From Priestia koreensis (GTDB taxonomy: Bacteria > Bacillota > Bacilli > Bacillales > Bacillaceae_H), in the NCBI RefSeq assembly GCF_001274935.1, contig NZ_LILC01000027.1:1-60159 (forward strand): a stretch of 60,159 nt of DNA. Direction: 5' to 3'. Positions 10,501-18,585 of the stretch are shown here, piece after piece (the stretch's first letter is position 1; each line of letters starts with the position of its first letter). The notes beneath the pieces are model-generated. The model searched no databases. It had not been told where the DNA came from and saw only the letters and a program-made list of their open reading frames with translations. A program made the translations under genes and the position numbers.

Positions 10501-11989
10501 CGCGAATGAGCTCATAAATCGATGAAAGGAGCTGATCGCGTGATTGCTCATTGTAGATGAAGCCCTTTGCATATGTATGAGGGAGCTGAAAGTGTGGAAG
10601 CCATTTGAGCCATTCCCACTCGCTGTAATCCGCTTCATCAAAAATCAGCACAAAGCGCACATCATGATAGCTATGAGCGAAGGCTAACTGCCCGATCATC
10701 TGCTGTAGTTCCTTTTTCACCGTCGTTTTCTTTCCGATAATCCCCATTGCACCGTGCCCAAGATGAGCTGTAACCGGAGCATTTTGAACCTCGCGATATA
10801 TTTTCTCAAGCTCCTGTGACTGCTCCATCAGCTCGTCCATTTCGCGATTCGACATATCTGCGTTATTCATGGAAATCGTATAGCTTGCTGGAACGCTTCC
10901 TACCCCTAAACGAACTTCTAAGAAATCCTCGTGCTCAACGGTGCGCTCCCAAATACGATCGGAAATTTGCTGCGTTAAGTATTTCATTCGATCGAACGTT
11001 GGAAAGTGATAGTGCAAAATGTCACGCTGAGATTCTGATACGTGATAAAGCTCTTCACGCTTATTTTCCAAGTATTTGGAGTAAATGCGCGTTCGTCGTT
11101 CTTTTTTTTCTCTGCGCATCTTTTTATCCTTGAAATATTGAACCGTTGATACGACTAACGTTGTCGTAAACATCATAACCGAAACAATCATAAACAGTCC
11201 GCGCGGCTGAATAATGGCCACTACTCCCATTACCACCATCATCACAAGCGGTGGTAAAATCGTGAGCCATAAGCTTCTTCCTCCGTCATCGTTATCTTGA
11301 ATGGGAAACGACAGCTGCACCTTGTCATCGGGTAGGTCGTACATCATACGAGGTGTACGACGATAAAACGGATATTTCTTTTTCATTTCTGATATTGGCC
11401 GCTCAGTCATCGACAGCGTTGTTTCAAAGTCTCTCCAGCTAATAACTTCGAGCAGGTCGTCTTCGATCAAACGTAGCGTCATAGCCGACCAAAAGATTAG
11501 GTCACCCGCTTGTAAGGAGTGCTCTTCGTGAACCACGTTTCCGTTTACGTACACCGGTGATCGACCAGGGAACAATGTCCATGACGTTCCTAAACGGAGT
11601 AGCTTCACGTCCTGTCCTTCGTGAATCAGACTTTCTGTTTGAACAATTGTTCCGTGTTCGCCCGATAAAAAAAGCTCAGGATGCTTTCCGATGTAATAAG
11701 TTCCTTTGTTTACCGGTGAGGGTGTCACTACAAGGGTAATAAGCTGATCACCTTCAGATAGGCGAAGAGGCTCATAGGCGACAAGCTCTCCTACTACTTT
11801 ATCCCCTTGTGAAAGAGATAGCCCTCCTGTATCATCGTTCTTAGTAATGGTTATTTCTCCCTTTTCGAAAGAAAAAGAAGAAACCGTTATCGTATCATCA
11901 TAGCTCGGCCCGATGGTCGCTAATCGAAAAGTCGTCGGGTCGATTGCTAACTGCTGGTACGCTTCATTATGAAAAATCCATAGCATCAT
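7520..11989 (-). CDS. essC: T7SS motor ATPase EssC (FtsK/SpoIIIE type)
   Basis: A protein of about 1490 residues. Two FHA-like domains fill roughly residues 1-190 (for example LFLSGEHGTIVQ), followed by two membrane helices at about 230-280 and three FtsK-type ATPase domains. Walker A motifs are GTTGSGKSE near residue 678, GSSGYGKSF near 1007 and the divergent GPGFKGKTN near 1290. The first domain has the Walker B-like FLLIDYKGGG. In the family, the motor drives export and its last domain binds the WXG100 substrate. The frame opens at ATG 11995, but AGGAGG is only three bases before it; ATG 11989 has better spacing (nine bases). It follows essB by 17 bases and its stop overlaps esaA. Confidence 0.95.
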   Translation of the reverse strand: MMLWIFHNEAYQQLAIDPTTFRLATIGPSYDDTITVSSFSFEKGEITITKNDDTGGLSLSQGDKVVGELVAYEPLRLSEGDQLITLVVTPSPVNKGTYYIGKHPELFLSGEHGTIVQTESLIHEGQDVKLLRLGTSWTLFPGRSPVYVNGNVVHEEHSLQAGDLIFWSAMTLRLIEDDLLEVISWRDFETTLSMTERPISEMKKKYPFYRRTPRMMYDLPDDKVQLSFPIQDNDDGGRSLWLTILPPLVMMVVMGVVAIIQPRGLFMIVSVMMFTTTLVVSTVQYFKDKKMRREKKERRTRIYSKYLENKREELYHVSESQRDILHYHFPTFDRMKYLTQQISDRIWERTVEHEDFLEVRLGVGSVPASYTISMNNADMSNREMDELMEQSQELEKIYREVQNAPVTAHLGHGAMGIIGKKTTVKKELQQMIGQLAFAHSYHDVRFVLIFDEADYSEWEWLKWLPHFQLPHTYAKGFIYNEQSRDQLLSSIYELIRERDLSEEKEKRVFLPHFVFIIANQSLIADHVILEYLEGEHPHLGFSTIFATEAKESLTEHIHTLIRYVNEEKGEILIQRKKAVTIPFALDQHRTEDNEPYARMLRTLIHQVGMTNSIPNSVSFLELFKAKEVDELDISGNWQTRESAKSLAVPIGLKGKEDLVELNLHEKAHGPHGLLAGTTGSGKSEFLQTYILSLAVHFHPHEVAFLLIDYKGGGMAQPFKNMPHLLGTITNIEGSQNFSARALASIRSELKRRQRLFDRYEVNHINDYTDLYKHQQAEEPLPHLFLISDEFAELKSEEPEFIHELVSAARIGRSLGVHLILATQKPGGVIDDQIWSNARFKVALKVQDATDSKEIIKNADAASITVTGRGYLQVGNNEVYELFQSAWSGAPYMEDSFDTEDEVAIVTDLGLIPLSDVSAQPTKKKQVQSEIEVIVDRIEEVQHELGIRKLNSPWLPPLEERLYRSQYESDQEDEFPIGLVDEPEKQSQESYSYRMMDGGNIGIFGSSGYGKSFTAMSLLMSFAERYTPEELHYYIFDFGNGTLLPLRQLPHTADYFLMDQERKIEKFVGILKQEMARRKQLFQKREVSNIKMYNTLSDEELSIIFITIDNFDLVKDEMSDLEMQFTQFVRDGQSLGIYMIFTATRINSVRQSLMNNLKTKVVHYLMDSSESYSVLGRVPYKLEAIPGRAIIKTDNAFFAQMFLPADGENDFDISERIKQDVQALKVKYCEQEMPDPVPMLSAELHLDELLEHRRTVHDIGVVPLGLDEETVRPVHMSFKKNKHFLIMGPGFKGKTNAVKLFLTTAMSQGIHHIGLFDSIDRGLTAYAGEEQIQYVETKEQIVAWLDATEATLQEREQQYLDAVHQGTVQNLSYTPILLVIDGFGRFQKTIDALLQERITKLMKNYGHLGFNLVAAGVPTDFSKGFDALTTELKQVSQALLLMKKSEQTLFTLSYDRREPDINPGFGYFVENGKATRIQIPLCTVERKILT

Positions 11990-12006
11990 TCTCATTCACC
12001 TCCTGC

Positions 12007-13344
12007 TTATGATGGATTATTTGCACCTGTAGCAGGCTTTTCTGTCGCTGGCTTCTGCCCCGCAGGTTGATTTTGAGCTGGTTTAGAAGGCTGAGTAGTA
12101 CTTGGCTTCGCAGGTGCCGTTTGCGCCGGCGTGCTAGGTGAGGATGATTCATTTTCCTCTTCTGCTTGCTTAGCTGCTTCCTCTTCTTCCTTTTTAATCT
12201 CATCTTTGAACTCTGTAAGCTCTTGCTTCACTTCGTCTAGCTTTTGCTGACGCTCATCTACTGCCAGGTCATTATCAGACTTCAATTCACTTGTATACGT
12301 ATTAAGCGCCATAATAATGAGATCTCGCTCATCAATGGTACGCGCTATATCAAGCGCTGCTTTTCCTTCTCCGCGCCCAATGTAAATCCAGTAATTTAAG
12401 TAATCCTCGTCCGACTGAAGCGTAATGGCGTTTAAAATATTTGCCGTTGCTTCTTGTGGAAGATTTTTATTCATGACGTAGGAGCGTGAAAGTTCGTATT
12501 TAATGAGCATCGGCATCTCATCCACATCATATGCTTCTAGAGCGTCGGCCACCGCGCTATAGTTTTCTTGGATAAATGCCTTGTTTGCATCCATAAATGC
12601 CTCTTGTTTTGGTTGTTGAAAAAAGAGAGCGTACATGATGTATGCGACAGCTGGAATGAGCAGCACGCTTAATCCAATCGTACTGTAACGTAGCCAGTTC
12701 CACTTCTTTTTCGGCATTCGAACGAGCGAACGCTCATGTCGATCAATTTGATCAATGCGCTCTTCTAAAACGTGTAAAAGAGACGTCGTAGTATCACATT
12801 CAATAATTCGCTTCGTATCCTCTGAAAGCTGAAGCGTTTTATGCTGTGTCAAATATTGAAAGAATGAATACTTCGTATCCACCGCTGCTGCAACGGTTGC
12901 TTTCAGCTCATTAAACAAGCGTTCCTCGTTTTTTTCATACGGTGGTAGACTCTCTTTCACTCCGTAATGAAGAAAAAATGGCTCCATTCCTTTATTAAAT
13001 ACAATGTTTTCTGGACAGACGACCAAATGCAAGCGCGTATACGCATGATCACGTACCTTTTCAACAAGCTGATGACCAAACATCCACCTTTGTAAGTCTA
13101 AGCGACCCTTTAGGGCTTGAAACGGCTTGTCCTGCTCTTGGGTATGTACGATCACACGGAGCTCGTTCTCATTTGTCACAATCTCTCTTTTAAAAAGAGG
13201 GTCCATTTCCTTCAGCAATTCCACCTCAATCGCTTGATCAAGTCGAATTTTCTCTCGTTGAAATGTGAAGGTGTAGGTGCCTTTTTCTTTTATAATTTCA
13301 GCATCTATTTGCTGTTCTAGATAAGTTGGTTTTTTCTCTGACAT
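12007..13344 (-). CDS. essB: T7SS membrane protein EssB (YukC)
   Basis: A 445-residue protein with a cytoplasmic pseudokinase-like domain (about 1-215), one transmembrane helix (LLIPAVAYIMYALFF, near 225-245), an extracytoplasmic helical domain, and a C-terminal Glu/Lys coiled-coil ending in a Pro/Thr/Ala/Gln-rich tail. This is the EssB/YukC architecture; the protein dimerises and docks onto EssC in studied systems. GTG 13362 overlaps the ribosome site AAGGAG; ATG 13344 lies nine bases after GGAG and is preferred. esaB ends at 13359, so coupling is likely. Confidence 0.93.
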   Translation of the reverse strand: MSEKKPTYLEQQIDAEIIKEKGTYTFTFQREKIRLDQAIEVELLKEMDPLFKREIVTNENELRVIVHTQEQDKPFQALKGRLDLQRWMFGHQLVEKVRDHAYTRLHLVVCPENIVFNKGMEPFFLHYGVKESLPPYEKNEERLFNELKATVAAAVDTKYSFFQYLTQHKTLQLSEDTKRIIECDTTTSLLHVLEERIDQIDRHERSLVRMPKKKWNWLRYSTIGLSVLLIPAVAYIMYALFFQQPKQEAFMDANKAFIQENYSAVADALEAYDVDEMPMLIKYELSRSYVMNKNLPQEATANILNAITLQSDEDYLNYWIYIGRGEGKAALDIARTIDERDLIIMALNTYTSELKSDNDLAVDERQQKLDEVKQELTEFKDEIKKEEEEAAKQAEEENESSSPSTPAQTAPAKPSTTQPSKPAQNQPAGQKPATEKPATGANNPS

Positions 13345-13358
13345 TCTCGCAGACTCCT

Positions 13359-13598
13359 TCACAGAATTTCAATGCAGTCTCCTGTCGTAATCCCACAATC
13401 GGCTAACTTCTCGTTTCCCGATAGCACCATCTGTTTGTTTGGAATTCGAACCCAGTATCCTTGACGAGGCAGACGGGCAATGCGGTTTGCTTGCCATACA
13501 ATATCAATCATCTTTTTAATAGAATGATAGTTAGAGAGACGTAAATCTAGGCGTTCTCCCGTGTAGTTTTTTAAATCGATCGTCACTTCTATATACAT
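13359..13598 (-). CDS. esaB: T7SS ubiquitin-like protein EsaB (YukD)
   Basis: A 79-residue ubiquitin-fold protein: an initial beta strand (YIEVTIDLKNYTG), a helix (IKKMIDIVWQAN) and a closing TGDCIEIL strand. Size and position match EsaB/YukD, a small cytoplasmic factor needed for T7SS function. A GAGGTGAG ribosome site precedes ATG 13598. The gene lies directly downstream of a hairpin that separates it from esxA. Confidence 0.92.
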   Translation of the reverse strand: MYIEVTIDLKNYTGERLDLRLSNYHSIKKMIDIVWQANRIARLPRQGYWVRIPNKQMVLSGNEKLADCGITTGDCIEIL

Positions 13599-13618
13599 AT
13601 TCTCACCTCAAAACATAG

Positions 13619-13656
13619 AAGGAGCGCCTTCATCAGCTAAGAATTTGGCGCTCCTT
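13619..13656 (-). terminator. hairpin between esxA and esaB, likely partial terminator
   Basis: A perfect stem (AAGGAGCGCC pairing with GGCGCTCCTT) with an 18-base loop lies between the esxA stop and the esaB ribosome site. On the minus strand it is followed by a short T-containing stretch rather than a strong T-run. It would allow partial termination or protect the 3' end of a short, abundant esxA transcript. Confidence 0.7.
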
Positions 13657-13687
13657 TGACATTTCATTAGATTGTTAGATGACGTAA

Positions 13688-13981
13688 TTAACCGCGAATT
13701 TGGCTCGCAATTTGGTTGTCAGTATCTTCAAGAACGTTAGCAGAGTCGCCTAATTGCTTCGCAATATCAGCTAATAAATTTTGCATTTGTACGAAAGAAG
13801 GTTTTAATTCTTCGTATTGTGCTGCGAACGCATCACTTGAAGCACCTTCCCACATATCTTGAAGTTGGCTTTTCATTCCATCAAGACGACTAATTAATTC
13901 TTGAACATGACCACTTTCTGAATTGTAACGAGTTGACATTTCACGAAGTTCAGCTGGTGTTACGCGAATAATTCCTGACAT
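13688..13981 (-). CDS. esxA: WXG100 protein EsxA (YukE), T7SS substrate
   Basis: A 97-residue WXG100 protein: two helices joined by the WEG turn in QDMWEGASSDAFAAQY. The C-terminal tail (VLEDTDNQIASQIRG) resembles the YukE export tail. It is the first gene of the secretion operon, with a strong ribosome site (GGGAGAGATG context). WXG100 proteins are secreted as helical-hairpin dimers and activate EssC. About 250 AT-rich bases upstream hold the operon promoter; a TATAAT lies near 14197-14202 on the minus strand but its -35 is poor. Confidence 0.97.
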   Translation of the reverse strand: MSGIIRVTPAELREMSTRYNSESGHVQELISRLDGMKSQLQDMWEGASSDAFAAQYEELKPSFVQMQNLLADIAKQLGDSANVLEDTDNQIASQIRG

Positions 13982-14239
13982 TGAACATCTCTCCCTTGTA
14001 TGGATTTACACTAATTGTAAAAACTTTTTTGCCCGAGGTCAAAGGTTCTCGGTAAATATTCTAAAAATGAGAATATATGTCTACATATACCACTAACATA
14101 AGGAATTAAAACCAAAAAAATCCATTAACTTTTACTTATTTACTTTTCTCCCACTATGATAAACGTCACAAGATGACAGAAAATTCAAAAATCTATTATA
14201 TTCCTATCATTCTATAATATGGATATTTTAATTCTAGCA

Positions 14240-14271
14240 AAGAAAAAGCGATGGCTTTGGCAGCCATCGCT
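14240..14271 (-). terminator. rho-independent terminator of the SUKH-like gene
   Basis: A 10-bp perfect stem (AGCGATGGCT with AGCCATCGCT, 14247-14271) with a 5-base loop is followed on the minus strand by TTTTTCTTT. The stem reaches the stop codon of the gene ending at 14273 and isolates it from esxA. Confidence 0.85.
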
Positions 14272-14272
14272 C

Positions 14273-14962
14273 TTACACTTGAAATCCAATTGTTGTCCAT
14301 TCATCGATCACATCCCAAAATTCAATCCCGTAGGTTGGCTGATCATCGTGGAACCATAGTGTTGCCCACTTTTGATGAATCTGACTGTAATCTATTACAA
14401 CATGATCACCCATTCCATTTGCAAAGAAACCAAACGAGGAAGAGAATCGAATAGCTAGTGGCTTCTCCAAATCATCTACTATTCCCCACTCATAGTCATC
14501 TAGATAACAAATTTCTTCGACAGGTACAAGTCCCATGGACTCGCTTGCATAATAGTAAAACCCATTATGAAGCTCGCTATAAAAACGGATAATAGAAGCT
14601 GGAGTTTGGCTCCAATAGCGCTTAAGCTCATCGTTGTTGAAAGAATCAAGCGGATTTCTTCCCTCGTAGTAGAGAACCTCATTCATTGGATTTTGAACAC
14701 CATAAATAATGGAGTAAAATCCATTCCATTCAACCATTTCAATTTCTACAAGATAATCAGTTAGATAAGAAATCGTGATCGACATTTCCTCTGCCACCAC
14801 GTTGTTCCAAGCAGCTAATAAACGGGATTTCCTTTCAGAAAACGCGTCTGCTTGAAACACGCTTATCCAATAGTCTGGAATAGTAGAGGGAGATAAGTCA
14901 GCAATCTCCTCTTTAGTTAAAAGATTGATTTCCTTTCGATACTTTTGTAAAAACGTAATCAC
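14273..14962 (-). CDS. SUKH/SMI1-KNR4-like protein, possible orphan immunity protein
   Basis: A 229-residue soluble acidic protein, rich in Trp, Tyr and Asp. The C-terminal half (RFSSSFGFFANGMGDHVVIDYSQ, ATLWFHDDQPTYGIEFWDVIDEWTT in separate segments) has the feel of the SMI1/KNR4 (SUKH) fold, a common immunity superfamily; this is a moderate match by eye. It starts at GTG 14962 nine bases after AAAGGGG. It has its own terminator and sits just upstream of the T7SS operon, with no toxin gene beside it. Confidence 0.6.
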   Translation of the reverse strand: MITFLQKYRKEINLLTKEEIADLSPSTIPDYWISVFQADAFSERKSRLLAAWNNVVAEEMSITISYLTDYLVEIEMVEWNGFYSIIYGVQNPMNEVLYYEGRNPLDSFNNDELKRYWSQTPASIIRFYSELHNGFYYYASESMGLVPVEEICYLDDYEWGIVDDLEKPLAIRFSSSFGFFANGMGDHVVIDYSQIHQKWATLWFHDDQPTYGIEFWDVIDEWTTIGFQV

Positions 14963-14982
14963 GTACTTCTTCCCCTTTCATA

Positions 14983-15651
14983 CTAGAATGATGATTGGTG
15001 ATTAATCGTACGATTGCTTCTACGCTTCATATAGCGCTGGAAATACGAGATTGAAATAATGAGCCAAAAGGCGCTGGCAAAATAAGCAGCTAGCACGTCG
15101 CTTGGATAATGAACACCTAGATAAATACGGCTAATGCCAATGGCTAAAATAAAAATGGTACTGAACGCTACTAACAATCCTCGCCCGAACTTCGTTGAAA
15201 TATGACGCCATAGTAGAAACGATACGACTCCATATAAGGAGAGGGCACCCATTGAATGACCACTTGGAAAGCTGTAGCCTAGCTCTTCAATTAATCGATG
15301 AAATGTTGGTCGTTCGCGGTGAAATAATGCTTTTAATACTTGGTTAAGAATCGTTGAGCCTGCCATTACCCACACAAATAAAATTAATTCAAAGCGGTGG
15401 CGGAGCACCGTGTAAAATAGAATAATAATGAGAAGCGAAAGAACAATGACCGTTGTAGTGGAGCCTAGCCACGTGAAGAACTTCATTATTGGCGTGAGAG
15501 CGGGATTTTCCAATCCTTGCACAAAGGAGATAATGGGTCGATCAAATGCCACAATGTCATCTCGCTTTACGAAATAGGCAATCGATCCAAAGGCAATAAT
15601 GGATAGTAAGCTAATAAGAAATGCTTTTGTTAATAAAAATTTTAGTTTCAT
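14983..15651 (-). CDS. PAP2-family membrane phosphatase
   Basis: A 222-residue integral membrane protein with about six helices. It carries the three PAP2 phosphatase motifs: KALFHRERP, PSGH and SRIYLGVHYPSD. Family members dephosphorylate phosphatidate, phosphatidylglycerol phosphate or undecaprenyl pyrophosphate; the substrate cannot be read from the sequence. It ends in a basic tail (KRRSNRTINHQSSF). It reads in the same direction as the SUKH-like gene, 20 bases apart, so they may share a transcript. Confidence 0.93.
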   Translation of the reverse strand: MKLKFLLTKAFLISLLSIIAFGSIAYFVKRDDIVAFDRPIISFVQGLENPALTPIMKFFTWLGSTTTVIVLSLLIIILFYTVLRHRFELILFVWVMAGSTILNQVLKALFHRERPTFHRLIEELGYSFPSGHSMGALSLYGVVSFLLWRHISTKFGRGLLVAFSTIFILAIGISRIYLGVHYPSDVLAAYFASAFWLIISISYFQRYMKRRSNRTINHQSSF

Positions 15652-15726
15652 ATACGCGTTCCTTTTCTAATTCATTTTTTACTACTTGATTTCATTGACT
15701 ATCATACCATTCTAGGCATATTTTGT

Positions 15727-15742
15727 GCATGTGTGAACATGC
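15727..15742. promoter_or_regulatory. inverted repeat between divergent genes
   Basis: GCATGT-N4-ACATGC, a perfect 6+6 inverted repeat in the 167-base divergent region between the PAP2 and monooxygenase genes. It could be an operator for one or both genes. No regulator gene lies beside it. Confidence 0.35.
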
Positions 15743-15818
15743 TGTTTCTTTTACAGAACGCATGTATTTACACTAAAAAGGTGTACAATAAGCTATATCG
15801 ACTAACGGAAAGGATATG

Positions 15819-17414
15819 ATGACCATGACACAAATCGATGTCCTCATTATCGGCGCAGGACCTGTTGGGTTAACGGCAGCCAACTTATTAACCAAACAAG
15901 GGGTTTCCTGTATGATTGTTGATCAGCTAACGGAGCGTTCCCCTTACTCCAAGGCATTTGGTATTCAGCCACGAACGCTTGAGATGCTTCATTTATTGGG
16001 CGTATCAGAACGCTTTATTGACCGGGGCTATCCTGCAGCAGGTGCACGAATCCATTTTGGTCATCAGTCACCTGCCACAGTAGAGTTCGGCTCCCTTCAT
16101 ACACCGTATCCGTACATTTTCGTTCTGTCACAGGCAGAAACTGAAAGCATTTTAGAAACCTATCTATCAGAACAAGGCGTCACGGTTCAGCGAAACACGT
16201 CCTTTTTTCATCTTGAACAGAACGAGCAAGAATCAGTGGTTACTCTCCAACACAAGGATTCATTCTTTTCGATTCAAGCACGTTACGTCCTTGCCTGTGA
16301 CGGTGCTCACAGCTCTGTTCGGGAGAAATTGCGCGTTCCATTTAAAGGCTCTGCCCATCATGTGACGTATTTTTTAGGTGATGTAAAAGCAACTAACGTC
16401 CCGCATGACGGCTATTTAAATGCTTTTTTAACCGATAGCGGAGTTGGCTTTTGCCTTCCTCTTGGGAATGACGTAACACGACTTATTACCATAGATTCGA
16501 CTCAGCAGCAGCGATCCCATCAACTTCCGCTCACCCTTGATGAATTTCAGCAAAGCGTGAATCGAATTTTCCCGTGGAATATTACCATTCAAGAATCTAC
16601 GTGGCTCTCACAGTTCGGCACCGCTGAAAAACTTGTTTCTTCTTATAGAAAAGGAAACGTCTTTTTTCTAGGTGACGCCGCTCATGTTCACAGCCCACTT
16701 GGTGGACAAGGAATGAATACAGGTATTCAAGATGCAGCAAACCTTTCTTGGAAACTTGCGTCGGTTTTAAAAGGACATTCACCGTTGTCATTGCTAAATT
16801 CCTATGAAAAGGAACGACGACCGATTGCTCGGACGATTCTGCGTTCAACTACGATGGGGCTACGCGCTGCGACTCTTCAACACAAATTTGCTCGACAAGC
16901 GCGAAATAATGTAGGAAAAAGAGTGATTGGTACGTCAGTCGCACAAGAGCAGATTCTTGCTCGACTCATGAATCTTTCCTTTTCCTACAAACGATGCTAC
17001 AAGACACTTCAAGACCCGCATTTGTCACGAACTAGCATACAGCCAGGAGATCGACTTCCTGATATGCGACTGCTACATCCGAATGGTTCTAGTGTTCGGC
17101 TGTATGATTTACTTCAGAAGTATGGCTTTCTTACGCTGTTATATCGTGATGCTATTACTGACCAAGAACTTGGTGAAATTCAGCATCTCTCTCATCGCTA
17201 TCCCGGTCACGTGTCTGTCATCACCAAAGGCGGTCCTTCAAAAAAAGGCGTGTCACACTTATATGATGATAAACGAGCGCTTCATCGCTATGCAGAGCCG
17301 GGGTCTTATCTGCTTATTCGACCAGATGGCTATGTCGGTGTTCACGCTTCCTCTTTGTCTTCATTTAACGAGCAGTGTCAATTTTTTCTCACATCACAAA
17401 GCGGACAAGCGTAG
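15819..17414 (+). CDS. FAD-dependent aromatic-ring-type monooxygenase
   Basis: About 531 residues. An N-terminal Rossmann motif for FAD (DVLIIGAGPVGLTAANLL), a central CDGAHSSVR (the DG motif) and the second FAD motif GDAAHVHSPLGGQGMNTGIQDA place it in the group A flavoprotein hydroxylases (PheA/MhpA-like). The last 120 residues look like the thioredoxin-like C-terminal domain of this family. Substrate unknown. ATGs at 15816, 15819 and 15825 follow GGAAAGG (15807-15813); 15819 or 15825 has better spacing than 15816. Confidence 0.88.
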   Translation: MTMTQIDVLIIGAGPVGLTAANLLTKQGVSCMIVDQLTERSPYSKAFGIQPRTLEMLHLLGVSERFIDRGYPAAGARIHFGHQSPATVEFGSLHTPYPYIFVLSQAETESILETYLSEQGVTVQRNTSFFHLEQNEQESVVTLQHKDSFFSIQARYVLACDGAHSSVREKLRVPFKGSAHHVTYFLGDVKATNVPHDGYLNAFLTDSGVGFCLPLGNDVTRLITIDSTQQQRSHQLPLTLDEFQQSVNRIFPWNITIQESTWLSQFGTAEKLVSSYRKGNVFFLGDAAHVHSPLGGQGMNTGIQDAANLSWKLASVLKGHSPLSLLNSYEKERRPIARTILRSTTMGLRAATLQHKFARQARNNVGKRVIGTSVAQEQILARLMNLSFSYKRCYKTLQDPHLSRTSIQPGDRLPDMRLLHPNGSSVRLYDLLQKYGFLTLLYRDAITDQELGEIQHLSHRYPGHVSVITKGGPSKKGVSHLYDDKRALHRYAEPGSYLLIRPDGYVGVHASSLSSFNEQCQFFLTSQSGQA

Positions 17415-17436
17415 TACGCTTGTCCGCTTCATTTTA
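17399..17436 (+). terminator. terminator overlapping the monooxygenase stop codon
   Basis: A 13-bp perfect stem (AAGCGGACAAGCG with CGCTTGTCCGCTT, 17399-17429) and a 5-base loop containing the TAG stop. It is followed by TTCATTTT, so the last codons form part of the hairpin. Confidence 0.8.
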
Positions 17437-17455
17437 GGGTATATGTCTTCAGCTG

Positions 17456-18433
17456 TTACATAATGGGCAGCTTTTTAGTTCTCCACGTTTTTCCTCCATT
17501 TTTCGTGTAAAGTAACGCTTTGTTTGTACATGCCCAACCTTCCGTTACGCTATAAAAATGCAATCCTCTTGCTCCCTTTAATTTTTCATCATATTCCCAC
17601 AAATCCCACTTCTGCATGCGCTGTTTGGAACGATATAGCACGCCCATTTCACCGTCTACAATCCAGCCGCAATGAAGAGAAGAAAAGGACAGTGAAACCC
17701 CCTGCTTGCTTGGAATCATACGAGATACCTTCCATGTACGTCCTAAATCAGGAGAGGAGTAAATCATAATCCGGTAAATTCCGCCTATGCTTTCTTCGAT
17801 AGGAATGATCAGCAAATTATCGATAAAAAGCGGCTTCCGGGCATAATACATACCTGGACGATCTAAAGTAAAAAACCGAACCTGTTGCCACGATACCCCT
17901 CCATCCATCGTCCGATATACGAGATTTCGGGCTAACTCATCGTGAAGGGTAATCCAGCCATTTTTCTTGCTAACAAACTTCATACCGGAAATGTTGCTCG
18001 GTAAGCTAGTTGAGCGAAGCGGCCGCCAGCTTTTGCCGCTATTTTCTGTGTGATACAGAGATTGCTGATTCTCACCTTTCCCTGTCACTAGCAGCCAGCC
18101 GTGCGTTGCATTTATAAACTCCATTCTCACCTTAACGCTTCCTTGCTTTTCCCACTCTTCACTGATGGGCACTTCATATTGCTCCCAACGCTCACCTCCA
18201 TTCGTTGTATGCAATACAACCGCCTTTTCATTCATTCCATAAATCCAAGCAATGTGTTTACCGAACGGAAAGGTTGATTTTATCTGTATTCCACTAGGCG
18301 TAATGGCTTTCCACTGCTCAGCACCATTATTTGTCCGAAACAAAAGACTTCCTTGCGTTTGATCTTTTATACTAAGCCAGCCAATTTCTCGGCTTTTCAT
18401 TTGAACCCATTGAATCGAAAAGTGATTGGACAT
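17456..18433 (-). CDS. YCF48/BNR-type beta-propeller protein
   Basis: About 326 residues made of repeated Asp-box-like units such as LFRTNNGAEQW, LHTTNGGERWEQ, YHTENSGKSWRP, YRTMDGGVSWQQ, SSPDLGRTWK and YTKNGGKTWRT. These are typical of BNR/YCF48-like propellers (sialidase or photosystem assembly-like). The frame opens at residue M of 18556, but the first 41 residues are unlike the rest. ATG 18433 (MSNHFSIQW) follows a GGTGATGA-type site and is chosen. With this start no signal peptide is seen, so a cytoplasmic location is likely. No enzymatic role can be assigned. Confidence 0.75.
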   Translation of the reverse strand: MSNHFSIQWVQMKSREIGWLSIKDQTQGSLLFRTNNGAEQWKAITPSGIQIKSTFPFGKHIAWIYGMNEKAVVLHTTNGGERWEQYEVPISEEWEKQGSVKVRMEFINATHGWLLVTGKGENQQSLYHTENSGKSWRPLRSTSLPSNISGMKFVSKKNGWITLHDELARNLVYRTMDGGVSWQQVRFFTLDRPGMYYARKPLFIDNLLIIPIEESIGGIYRIMIYSSPDLGRTWKVSRMIPSKQGVSLSFSSLHCGWIVDGEMGVLYRSKQRMQKWDLWEYDEKLKGARGLHFYSVTEGWACTNKALLYTKNGGKTWRTKKLPIM

Positions 18434-18585
18434 TTCATCACCACTTCTTTTAAAAAATAATTGCTTTATATGTATATGTTGCTGTTGCAAGCTTGTCCTC
18501 AGGCAACTGTCCCAATCTAGGCATAAACCATTCCAATGGCTTATCCTTTTGCACATATTCCCTACGCCAAAAAGATCATAATCAC

